A stretch of 64,000 nucleotides of DNA, taken from NCBI GenBank assembly GCA_964542875.1, contig CAZIWA010000004.1, positions 1 through 64,000 on the forward strand, written 5' to 3'. Shown here piece by piece: positions 33,880-42,063 of this stretch. This DNA comes from CAZGOM01 sp964542875. Lineage in GTDB: Bacteria; Planctomycetota; Phycisphaerae; Phycisphaerales; Phycisphaeraceae. The number at the start of each line of letters is the position of its first letter. The stretch's first letter is position 1. The position numbers and the translations under genes are program-made. Under the pieces are notes generated by a model. It made no database searches, was not told the origin of the DNA, and saw only the letters and a list, made by a program, of their open reading frames with translations.

Positions 33880-34857
33880 ATGCCCTCTCCCTCCACATCC
33901 CGTGCAGCCTTCGCCTGGGTCGGCATTGCCCTTATTTTTGCGTTGGCCTGCTTCCTCAGGCTTTTCATCGGTTCCGCGGGCATTGGCATGCCCGAGTGGG
34001 AAGGCCCCCGACCCGATCGCCTTCTGGCGGGCATCACTGTCGGCTCCTGCCTCGCCGTGGCCGGCGTCGCGCTTCAGGCCCTCCTGCGTAACCCGCTTGC
34101 CGAGCCCTTTATTCTCGGGCTCTCCTCAGGCGCGGGGCTGGGTGTCATCGTTCAACTGCTCATCACCCGTGCCATGGGTCTTGCCGGTACCGGCGTTGAG
34201 CTTGGCGCTTTGATCGGCGCCATGGCCAGCATGCTCATCGTGCTGCTTGCCGCCCGCAAAAAAGGCGTCGTAGACCCGCTTGGCCTTCTGCTCACCGGCG
34301 TGGTGCTCTCCACCATCAACGGCGCCATCATCATCTTCCTCAACTACATCGTCGGTCCAGGCGGACTCAAGGACAAGCTCTCCTACTGGATGATGGGTTA
34401 CATCGCCGACAGCATCACCCGGATGCAGCTTTTGCCCATTGCCGGCATCGGCCTGGCCATCACCGCGGGGCTCCTTTTCCAATCCCGCGCGCTGGACATT
34501 TCCACGCTCTCCGATGACGAAGCCCAAAGCCTCGGCGTCAACACCCGCCGGCTGCGCATCCTTCTTTTCATCGCCGCCAGCACGCTTGCGGCCCTTGGCG
34601 TCATCGTCGCCGGACCCATCTCCTTCATCGGGCTCATCTGTCCTCACCTGGCGCGCCTGGCCCTTGGCCCGAGCCATGCCCAGGTCATCCCCGGCTCCGC
34701 GCTCCTGGGCGCCAGCCTCGTTGTGATGGCCGACACGCTCAGCGCTTTTATTGATCTCCAGCTCAACACCGGGTTGGTCCCTCTGGGCGTCTTCACCGCC
34801 ATCCTCGGCGGCATCGCCTTCCTCTGGATGCTCCGGCCCCAACTGGGCGCACACTGA
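33880..34857 (+). CDS. FecCD/BtuC-family ABC transporter permease
   Basis: A 325-residue integral membrane permease of the iron-chelate/B12 importer family with about ten spans. Characteristic segments are DRLLAGITVGSCLAVAGVALQALLRNPLAEPFILGLSSGAG, YWMMGYIADSITR, AQSLGVNTRRLRILLFIAASTLAALGVIVAGPISFIGLICPHLAR and the C-terminal LNTGLVPLGVFTAILGGIAFLWML. The length is normal. It follows the BtuF-like gene and should be its partner; a matching ATP-binding protein is absent nearby, so it must be encoded elsewhere or shared. The next same-strand gene begins 66 bp downstream and is unrelated in kind. Confidence 0.93.
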   Translation: MPSPSTSRAAFAWVGIALIFALACFLRLFIGSAGIGMPEWEGPRPDRLLAGITVGSCLAVAGVALQALLRNPLAEPFILGLSSGAGLGVIVQLLITRAMGLAGTGVELGALIGAMASMLIVLLAARKKGVVDPLGLLLTGVVLSTINGAIIIFLNYIVGPGGLKDKLSYWMMGYIADSITRMQLLPIAGIGLAITAGLLFQSRALDISTLSDDEAQSLGVNTRRLRILLFIAASTLAALGVIVAGPISFIGLICPHLARLALGPSHAQVIPGSALLGASLVVMADTLSAFIDLQLNTGLVPLGVFTAILGGIAFLWMLRPQLGAH

Positions 34858-34923
34858 CATCCCCCCTTCCCAAACTGGCATATCAGTGGCATCATGTCTT
34901 GACCTTTCCCCAGGACACGCCAC

Positions 34924-36555
34924 ATGAAACCCATCGGCGCACACTCGATCTTCAACTCCGACTGCAATTTCTTCACCGCTGACATTCACGCCGGCAAAGG
35001 CCGGTTCAACACCAAGTTCTTCTACGACTACTGCGCCCGGCTGGGTAAATCCGGCGTCGACGCCGTGCTGGTGAACTTCAACGGCCAGCATCCCTGGTAC
35101 CCCAGCAAGCGTGTCGCCTCCGTGCTCGATGGCTACACCCGGGGCGACCATAACTTCGTCAAAGGTCACTACCCGCCCACCAACAACACCGACTTCACCG
35201 AGAAAGACCTCACCGACCGGTGCGTCTCCGTCTGCGCCATGCTCGACCGATTTCTCGACATGGTTGAAGACGGCAAAGACTGGCTCACCGAGTACGCCAA
35301 GGCCGCCCGCAAAGCGAAAATAAAACCCTGGCTCACCGCGCGCATGAACGACATGCACGGCATGAACAGCTGGGAAGGCAGCTTCATGAACTGTGAGCTT
35401 CAAAAGAACCCCAAATACCGGCTCCCCGGCCGCGAGCTCAACCCTAAAGACGGCACCCTCTACGGCCTGGGCTGCCTGGATTATAAGCACCAGGCAGTCC
35501 GGGATTACATGCTTGAAGTCATCGCCGAACCCGTTGAGGAATACGACTACGAAGGCCTCGAGCTGGACTGGATGCGCTCTCCCTTCGCGCTTGATCCCTT
35601 GGAATCCAGGAAGCACCTGCCCAAGATGATCGGCTTCATGGAAAACATCCGGGCCCTTACCGATGCCCAGGCCGGGAAGAACAAAAAGCCCTATCCCGTG
35701 GGCATTCGGAGCACGAGCCGGTTTCTTCAGATGAAGGCCCACGGCATCGATGTCATCGACCTGGCCAAGCGGAACCTTATCGACTTCGTCGTCGTCGGTA
35801 ATTTCTGGCACGGCAACTGGGACATTCCTTTTGATGAGCTCAAGGAACAGCTCGGCCCCGATGTTGCGCTTTACGGCTGCGTTGATGCTTCCCCCAATCA
35901 GCTTCCCACAGGGCCCGAGTCCGCAAAGCGCCCCGCAGCCATCCGCTACACCCCCTTGTGCCCTCCGATTGCCCGGGCTCAGGCCGCCGGAAAAATGGCC
36001 CTGGGCTGTGACGGCATCGAGTATTTCAATTACTTCGTCACTCCCGACGGCACGGGCATGTACGACACCATCAAGGAATGTAAAAACCTCAAAACCCTCG
36101 CCGGCAAGCCCAAGCAGTATTGCCAGTCACAGGCCAACAGTTTCTATGAGTTTGCCTGGTTTGAGCATGCCGATGTGCTCCCCGCTGCGCTGGAGTTCAA
36201 GCGCAGGATATCGCTCAAATTCGCCATGATGAAGGAGCCCGGCAAATTCAGGCTCAAGGTGCAGGTGGTGCTCGCCCGTGACGCCCACACGCCGGACATC
36301 GGCGTCAGCCTCAACGGCGCCTGGCCCACGTTTAAAGCCAGGGAAACCAGGAAACTCCTTTTCAAGGCCGACAGCCAGACCACCCACGTCGACAAGCACC
36401 GCGTGCTGGAATTCACCATCGACTCCCCCGAAATCTTCCAGGGATGGAACGAACTCCTCATCATCAACGGCGGCGTCGTAATGACCACCAAGCCCGACCG
36501 CACCGGCAACCCCGTCATCGTCCAAATGGCCGAAATCACCGTTGAGCCTCAATAG
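34924..36555 (+). CDS. TIM-barrel glycoside-hydrolase-like protein, unknown specificity
   Basis: A 543-residue protein with no signal peptide. The first 400 residues look like a TIM barrel of the GHL10/DUF-type group common in planctomycetes: GVDAVLVNFNGQH near the N-terminus, KIKPWLTARMNDMHGMNSWEGSF, then YEGLELDWMRSPFAL, a likely acid position, and IDFVVVGNFWHGNWDIPFDELKEQLG. The C-terminal about 130 residues form a beta-sandwich (FRLKVQVVLARDAHTPDIGVSLNGAWPTF). The likely substrates are polysaccharides or glycosides, but the catalytic residues are not certain. It is transcribed with the same orientation as the FecCD permease but probably not functionally linked. Confidence 0.7.
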   Translation: MKPIGAHSIFNSDCNFFTADIHAGKGRFNTKFFYDYCARLGKSGVDAVLVNFNGQHPWYPSKRVASVLDGYTRGDHNFVKGHYPPTNNTDFTEKDLTDRCVSVCAMLDRFLDMVEDGKDWLTEYAKAARKAKIKPWLTARMNDMHGMNSWEGSFMNCELQKNPKYRLPGRELNPKDGTLYGLGCLDYKHQAVRDYMLEVIAEPVEEYDYEGLELDWMRSPFALDPLESRKHLPKMIGFMENIRALTDAQAGKNKKPYPVGIRSTSRFLQMKAHGIDVIDLAKRNLIDFVVVGNFWHGNWDIPFDELKEQLGPDVALYGCVDASPNQLPTGPESAKRPAAIRYTPLCPPIARAQAAGKMALGCDGIEYFNYFVTPDGTGMYDTIKECKNLKTLAGKPKQYCQSQANSFYEFAWFEHADVLPAALEFKRRISLKFAMMKEPGKFRLKVQVVLARDAHTPDIGVSLNGAWPTFKARETRKLLFKADSQTTHVDKHRVLEFTIDSPEIFQGWNELLIINGGVVMTTKPDRTGNPVIVQMAEITVEPQ

Positions 36556-36590
36556 TCCATACCGCTCTCCGGCCATGCCGGCTGGCTGTT

Positions 36591-37400
36591 TTACTTCACC
36601 ACCAACCCATCCATCTGCTCTTTGGTCGGCGCGGTGTACAGCTTGCCTGTCGTTACCGGTGCGCCGGTGAGGCCATCGGTGTCCAGCCACGCGATTTTTC
36701 CGGTGCCCAGGTCCTGCACCCCCACCACAATCTTGATTTCGCCCTTGTTGTGCCGTTTGTTCAGGTATTCCGAGTGCTTCAGCAGACGGGCTTTCTGCAG
36801 ATAGGCATTCACCACCACGGCCCGTGGGGCCAGCTCGTCCTTGGACCACCCCTCGGCTTTCGCGATGTTCACGCCCGGGCTGATTTCTTCCACCAGCAGC
36901 GTGATGTCCTTGCTCAGTGCAAGTTCTTTCACGCTGGCATCCACGGCCCCGCACCGGGTGTGCCCCAGCACCACCACCAGCCTTGTCCCCAGTGCCTTGG
37001 CGGCGTATTCCGTGCTCGCGCGCACTTGGGGGCTGGCCACGTTGCCCGCCAGCCGGCACACGAACAATTCCGAGTAGCCCGTATCGAGAATGATCTCCGG
37101 GCCGGACCGGCTGTCTGCGCACCCCACGATCGCTGCGTAAGGTTTTTGCCCTTCGGCCCGCGCTTCGATCAGTTCATGGTCCAGCGTTGCGCCCTGGAGC
37201 TGCGCCGCTGACATGCGCTCATTGCCTTTCACCAGACGTACGAATGCTTCCTGCGGGTCCTGCGACAGGAACTGGGTTGACGTTTGGGGCGCAGCGGGAG
37301 ACTCGATGGGAGTGTCGCTCCTGGCCCCGCCGCATCCGGAAATAATCAACATCCCAGTCACAAACGCCATCGCCGCCATCACACTAAAGCAGTTACGCAT
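36591..37400 (-). CDS. Beta-class carbonic anhydrase lipoprotein
   Basis: A 269-residue beta-carbonic anhydrase with a lipoprotein signal: LIISGCGG puts Cys23 at the lipidation site, so the enzyme is anchored in the periplasm. The zinc and catalytic residues are Cys94, Asp96 and Arg98 in VGCADSRSG, His147 and Cys150 in LGHTRCGAV. ELFVCRLAGNVASPQVRASTEYAAKALGTRLVVVLGH is the family core. It interconverts CO2 and bicarbonate. Most bacterial beta-enzymes are cytosolic, so export is notable. The start at 37400 is set by GAAAGG and the signal peptide; a longer in-frame start would add nine residues. It is divergent from the Sel1 gene. Confidence 0.93.
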   Translation of the reverse strand: MRNCFSVMAAMAFVTGMLIISGCGGARSDTPIESPAAPQTSTQFLSQDPQEAFVRLVKGNERMSAAQLQGATLDHELIEARAEGQKPYAAIVGCADSRSGPEIILDTGYSELFVCRLAGNVASPQVRASTEYAAKALGTRLVVVLGHTRCGAVDASVKELALSKDITLLVEEISPGVNIAKAEGWSKDELAPRAVVVNAYLQKARLLKHSEYLNKRHNKGEIKIVVGVQDLGTGKIAWLDTDGLTGAPVTTGKLYTAPTKEQMDGLVVK

Positions 37401-37523
37401 TCTGGGCCTTTCGGTTAAAGAATTCACGGTGTCGTACCAAGGCCTATCGTCTCTATCTTGACGATAGATTCAAGTCTTCTCGCCCGTGATTTTTCGTTCT
37501 TCTGCCCCAGGCGGGATTCAACT

Positions 37524-37529
37524 TATAAT
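37524..37529 (+). promoter_or_regulatory. TATAAT -10 element upstream of the Sel1-repeat gene
   Basis: A perfect TATAAT lies 82 bp upstream of the ATG at 37611. The -35 region (TTCTGC at 37500-37505, 18-bp spacing) is weak. This is the best -10 match seen in the window's rightward intergenic DNA. Confidence 0.4.
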
Positions 37530-37610
37530 GGGTCCATCTATAAACCCCGTTTCTTGATCGGGTTCTTCGCGAAAGTACGGCTGTCACCCAATCAGAAGGT
37601 TTCTCTGCTC

Positions 37611-38930
37611 ATGCGCAAACCTGGCTCTTTGCTCCTGCTTCTGCTCGTCGCCGCTGGTTGCCTGCTGGCGCTGCCCGGCATTGTTTGCGCTGAGCCCGCC
37701 GCCCCTGGCCCCACCCCGATCAACCCGCAGGCCGAGTCCGACAAGATCGTCAAGCTCGCGGAATCCGGCGATGTCGATGCTGCCTTGAACCTCTATGACC
37801 GGCTGAAATCACGCCAGCGCGATCCGGAATTTGCCCTGCTCCAGCTTGAGACCGAACGCCGGCTGGCGCAGCTTGTCGTCAACCTTGCCGCCAAAGGCGA
37901 TAAGGCCACTCCGCGCGAACACTACAACCTCGGTCGGCTCTATGCCCAAGGCGGCTTTGGTGCGCGTCCCAACATCAAAGACGCCATGACCCTCTACCGC
38001 CAGGCCGCCGACGCTGGCGATGCGCGCGCCCAGAGCACCCTTGGCTTCATCCTCGTTTTCCGGCAGAAAAACCCCGTCTTGCAGGTCCAGGGGTACTCCC
38101 TCGTCAAGCAGGCCGCCGAGAAAGGCGACCCCATCGCCATGCTGAACCTCGGCGTCATTCTTCAAAGCGGCAATGAAATTGTCGGGATCGACCTCGACAA
38201 AGCCATTGAGTGGTACACCAAGGCAGCCGAGGCCGGTAACACTCAGGCAATGATCAACATGGCCTCGCTTTACGATTCTGGCGTCTATCGCGGGCCGGAG
38301 CCTGAAAAGGCCACCGCCTGGTACCAGCGTGCCGCCGCCGCTGGCGACCCTGAAGCCATGGTCGCCCTGGCAAACCGGATGCGCCTCAGCCTGGGTGCCC
38401 AGCCCAACCCCAGGGAAACCCTTGACCTCTACCAGAAGGCCATCGATGTGCACTCAGGCCGGGCCGTGTATTGCCTGGGCATGTCTTACGCTTACGGCTG
38501 GGTGACCCCCGTCGATTATCCCCGTGCCTTTCAGCTTCTGGAAACCGCCGGCAAAATGAGCTACGCCCCGGCTTACGTTGAGCTTGGCCTGCTGTACACC
38601 AAAGGTCTGGGCGTTGAGGTTTCACAGGCCAAGGCCTTTGAATATTTCCAGCGTGCAGCCAATCTGGGCGATTCTCAGGGCATGTTCTATGTGGGTCGCT
38701 CTTACATCAACGGCTGGGGCACCAACAAGGAAGTCAAAACCGGGCTTGATTGGATCAAACGCGCCGCCGAAAAAGATGACGTTCCCGCCATGGTCAGTCT
38801 TGGGAAAATGTATTACGAAGGCCGGGGCACGGAGGTCAATGTCACGCAGGCCCTCACGTGGATGCGTCGCGCCGCCGGCTTAGGCAGTGTGGAAGCCCGG
38901 CAGATCATCCAGGCCTGGAACACCAAATAA
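37611..38930 (+). CDS. Secreted Sel1-repeat (TPR-like) lipoprotein
   Basis: A 439-residue exported protein with a signal peptide (LLLLLLVAAGCLLALPG; the VAAGC box suggests lipidation, though ending at IVCA is also possible). The rest is a chain of Sel1-type repeats, with alternating helices such as DAMTLYRQAADAGDARAQSTLGFIL, GYSLVKQAAEKGDPIAMLNLGVIL, KAIEWYTKAAEAGNTQAMINMASLY, KATAWYQRAAAAGDPEAMVALANRM and three or more later copies. Sel1 arrays mediate protein interactions, often in cell-envelope complexes. The start at 37611 avoids an upstream stretch without signal-peptide character. A degenerate copy of the dispersed motif (TTAATCAACCGGT, 38996) follows the stop. Confidence 0.88.
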   Translation: MRKPGSLLLLLLVAAGCLLALPGIVCAEPAAPGPTPINPQAESDKIVKLAESGDVDAALNLYDRLKSRQRDPEFALLQLETERRLAQLVVNLAAKGDKATPREHYNLGRLYAQGGFGARPNIKDAMTLYRQAADAGDARAQSTLGFILVFRQKNPVLQVQGYSLVKQAAEKGDPIAMLNLGVILQSGNEIVGIDLDKAIEWYTKAAEAGNTQAMINMASLYDSGVYRGPEPEKATAWYQRAAAAGDPEAMVALANRMRLSLGAQPNPRETLDLYQKAIDVHSGRAVYCLGMSYAYGWVTPVDYPRAFQLLETAGKMSYAPAYVELGLLYTKGLGVEVSQAKAFEYFQRAANLGDSQGMFYVGRSYINGWGTNKEVKTGLDWIKRAAEKDDVPAMVSLGKMYYEGRGTEVNVTQALTWMRRAAGLGSVEARQIIQAWNTK

Positions 38931-39106
38931 CCCATCTTCTTTCCATTTTGCACCCGGGTTGTTTTCGTCTTTTTTGTGCCTGTCCTGTTTATGCTTAATC
39001 AACCGGTTTTTTTGGCGTCCAAACCCACATTTAGCCACCTGTTGCATCCATTTGTATTTGAGTGTTTTTCGCTTTCCAAATTTCAACATTGGGGTACGAT
39101 TGGCGT

Positions 39107-40702
39107 ATGAGAACCGCCCTCCTTCGCCTCCTGTGTGTCACTGCGCTTGTCTCGGTGCCCGGTTTGTTCGCGGCTGATGTCCCCGCCACCAAACCGGCCG
39201 CTAAACCCGCCAAGCCTGCCGCCAAGGCCCCCGCGCCTCCTGCCACGCAGCCCGCCCCGGTGAATGTGCCCTGGCCTCCGGCACTTCCCGGTGCCGTCAA
39301 CGGCACCGCCACGCTCACCTCGCCCAGCTTCCTTGTCGTTCCTCAAGACCTGGCCGTCCTCGCGCAGGACCCTCAGGCCGCGCCCTTTGAGGTTGCCACC
39401 CACGCCCCCACCATCGACATCGCCTATCACCAGCCTCTGCGCGATTGCGGCTTTGTCAACGGCAGCACCGGCTGGACAAGCTGGGGTGATATCGGCGTTG
39501 CGCCCGACGGCAAGGTTTACTGCGCCATCGGCAACCACGGCAAAGACACCACCGACGATGGCCAGGCCTACCTCTTTGAGTGGAACCCGGGCGCCAAAAC
39601 CCTTACCAAAGTGGCCGATCTTTCCCAGGTCGTCACCCGCTCCACCGGGCTTGAGCCCTCGTGGACCAAAGTCCACGCCAAAGTCGATGTCGGCCCCGAC
39701 GGCGGCGTCTACTTCTCCGGCACCCTCAACGGCGGCGACCGCGCACGGGACAATACCAAATACAAATGGTCACCCACCCTCCCAGGCGGGCAGCTCTACC
39801 GATACGACCCCAAGACCGGCAAGACCTCTGTCTTTGCAAACCTTCCCCCCGCTCGCGTCACCGCCACCAGCCAGCTTGATGCCGCCCGTAACCGTTGGAT
39901 CTGCAACCTGGAAGCCGGCCCCGAGGCTACTCCCTACGCCATTTACGCCATTGACCTCACCACAGGTAAGGGCATCTTTCAGACGCCCGATGGCACTGTT
40001 GGCTTTAACCGGGCTTTCGCCATCGCCAAAGACGGCTCCGTTTACGTCAACGGCAACGCCATTGACCGAAGCCCCACCCCGGCCCCGGCCGCCGTCGTTG
40101 CCGTCACCGCTCCGGCCAATGGTAAAAAGGCCCCTCTGCCCAAGCCTCTTATCGAAACCCCTTTGATGAAGCTCGATGCCGTCACCGGCAAGGCTTCCAA
40201 AACCCAAAGCCTTTTCATTGGCTCTCCCGGCATGCGCTCAGCCACCCAGGAAGGGCCCGATGGCTGGATCTACGGCAGCACCCAGTCCGCCGGCCAGCTC
40301 TTTCGCTATTCCCCTTCCAAGGACAGCCTGGAGCTCCTTGGCCCTGACTTCCTCACCGGCAACTACACCACCGTCATGGTGCGCTCCCCCGACGGCAAAT
40401 ACCTCTACTATCTCCCCGGTGCTCACGGCGGCGCCATCAAGATCGCCACCCCTGTCGTCCAATACGACATCGCCACCGGCAAGCGCAAAGTCATCGCTTT
40501 CCTCCGCGACACCCTCTTTAACCAGACCGGCTATACCCCAGGTGGCACGTACGGCGTCAAAATCTCGCCCGACGGCTCCACCCTCTACGCAAACCTCAAC
40601 GGTCACGGCGCCGACAAGGACCGCCACCCCAAAATGCGCGAAAACGGCTTTGGCCTCACCGCCTTTGTCGCCATCCACATCCCCGCTGAAGAACGGAAAT
40701 AA
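39107..40702 (+). CDS. Secreted beta-propeller protein, unknown
   Basis: A 531-residue protein with a Sec signal peptide (about residues 1-23, ending LFA), an Ala/Pro/Lys-rich linker (about 25-58) and a large beta-propeller of the SMP-30/gluconolactonase-like kind. Repeated blades read GDIGVAPDGKVYCAIGNHG, VDVGPDGGVYFSGTLNGG, FAIAKDGSVYVNGNAI, GPDGWIYGSTQSAGQLFRYS and SPDGKYLYYLPG. No strict catalytic pattern is visible. Similar planctomycete proteins are annotated as hypothetical. It lies 176 bp after the Sel1 gene and converges with the MFS gene, 15 bp away. Confidence 0.75.
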   Translation: MRTALLRLLCVTALVSVPGLFAADVPATKPAAKPAKPAAKAPAPPATQPAPVNVPWPPALPGAVNGTATLTSPSFLVVPQDLAVLAQDPQAAPFEVATHAPTIDIAYHQPLRDCGFVNGSTGWTSWGDIGVAPDGKVYCAIGNHGKDTTDDGQAYLFEWNPGAKTLTKVADLSQVVTRSTGLEPSWTKVHAKVDVGPDGGVYFSGTLNGGDRARDNTKYKWSPTLPGGQLYRYDPKTGKTSVFANLPPARVTATSQLDAARNRWICNLEAGPEATPYAIYAIDLTTGKGIFQTPDGTVGFNRAFAIAKDGSVYVNGNAIDRSPTPAPAAVVAVTAPANGKKAPLPKPLIETPLMKLDAVTGKASKTQSLFIGSPGMRSATQEGPDGWIYGSTQSAGQLFRYSPSKDSLELLGPDFLTGNYTTVMVRSPDGKYLYYLPGAHGGAIKIATPVVQYDIATGKRKVIAFLRDTLFNQTGYTPGGTYGVKISPDGSTLYANLNGHGADKDRHPKMRENGFGLTAFVAIHIPAEERK

Positions 40703-40717
40703 ACGTCCGACAGGACA

Positions 40718-42031
40718 TTACTCCGAGCTGCCCTCGTTCTTGCCGATCACCGACGGCACCAGCGACAGCGACACCGTCATCATCAGCGTCAGGAATCCAA
40801 ACGCCAGCAGCACTGCGTCGTACGCCGATACGTTTCCCCCGGCGATCACCCATGATTCCTTGAAGAACCCCAGCTTCAGGCACCACGCCGGAATCATGGT
40901 CGAAAGCGCGCCGCCCACGCCCGTGAAGGTGAGCTGAATCGCCGTCGACAGGCTCCTGCGTTTGGCCGGCATCACGCTGAACAGCTCCGTGGTCAGTGCC
41001 ACAGACGAGCATGAAATAATCAAGCCCAGCACCGTGTGCAGCACCCCCAGCCAAACCACCGCGCCACCGAATATCCCGCGAAGCGGAAACAGCACCAGCA
41101 CGCAGGCAAACCCCACATGCGCAATCACAAACGCCGGCTTGGTTCCCAGCTTGTGCACCACATGCCCCGCCGCCATGAAGCCGACGAGCTGCCCCACCAT
41201 GGTCAGCGTTGAAAGCGTGACCGTTGTGCCGTCGCCCAGGTTCATGAACGTTTTTTCGATCAACCCAAACAGCGCCAGTCCCCCCGCGGTGAACAACACC
41301 AGAAGAAAGCTGTACGCGCAAAACGGCGCGAAATCCTTGCAGCGGAGAATCCCCACCACTGCGGACAACAGCGTCTGCCCACCCTCGGCCCTGGGTACGC
41401 GTTCGGGGATCTTGCGTGAATAGAAATAAAACCTCACCGCCTGCATCAGCATCACAAAAACGATCATCGCCTGGAACACCCACACCGGCGCATTCTTGCC
41501 CAGCACCCAGGCGCTTACGAATGCAAAGGCGATTGAGGTCAGCATCCACGTGGACCGGAGCTTTCCGAAATACTTGGGCCGCTCCTGCGCCGACACGAAG
41601 CCCGACAACAGCGCAAACCATCCCGCATCGAGAATGGCCCAGCTCACCCCGAACACCACGATGCCGGCCATCGCGATGTAAAACGCGGTATCGCCGGTGA
41701 AGAACCCAGCCAGCAGAATCAGCCCAAGCCCTGCGCAGGTCACCGCGTGCCCCGGCACGCCCAGGCGCTTGATGCCAAACCGGTCGGAGGCATGCGCAAT
41801 GGGCACCAGCGTCAGCGCGCGTGTCACCTGTGCCCCCGCCAGCAGCAAAAGCATGCGCGATTCGCTCATCCCCAGGCTCAGGAGATAGAGCATCATCATG
41901 CCGTTGCTTAGGAACAAAATCGCCAGCACGCCGGCGCACTGCGCCACGAAAGTCGCCCGCACCGCGGACGTTACCGCCTGGGGCGTCAGCGGCTCAAATT
42001 CTTCCTGTGCGGGTAGTGCGCTCTGGCTCAT
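40718..42031 (-). CDS. MFS transporter
   Basis: A 437-residue integral membrane transporter with about twelve spans in two halves joined by a cytoplasmic loop containing basic residues (SRKIPERVPRAEGGQ). The intracellular loop motif HASDRFGIKRLGVPG between spans 2 and 3 is the MFS signature D-R-x-G-R-like sequence, and the second-half HKLGTKPAFV is its weaker copy. The transported solute is not identifiable. The chosen ATG gives MSQSALPAQEEFEPLTPQAV, a plausible cytosolic N-terminus; an upstream in-frame ATG would add a basic leader. It is convergent with the propeller gene and follows the membrane GT-like gene on the same strand. Confidence 0.85.
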   Translation of the reverse strand: MSQSALPAQEEFEPLTPQAVTSAVRATFVAQCAGVLAILFLSNGMMMLYLLSLGMSESRMLLLLAGAQVTRALTLVPIAHASDRFGIKRLGVPGHAVTCAGLGLILLAGFFTGDTAFYIAMAGIVVFGVSWAILDAGWFALLSGFVSAQERPKYFGKLRSTWMLTSIAFAFVSAWVLGKNAPVWVFQAMIVFVMLMQAVRFYFYSRKIPERVPRAEGGQTLLSAVVGILRCKDFAPFCAYSFLLVLFTAGGLALFGLIEKTFMNLGDGTTVTLSTLTMVGQLVGFMAAGHVVHKLGTKPAFVIAHVGFACVLVLFPLRGIFGGAVVWLGVLHTVLGLIISCSSVALTTELFSVMPAKRRSLSTAIQLTFTGVGGALSTMIPAWCLKLGFFKESWVIAGGNVSAYDAVLLAFGFLTLMMTVSLSLVPSVIGKNEGSSE

Positions 42032-42063
42032 GGCCCAAAGATGATACCCCGCATCGCCGCGCG

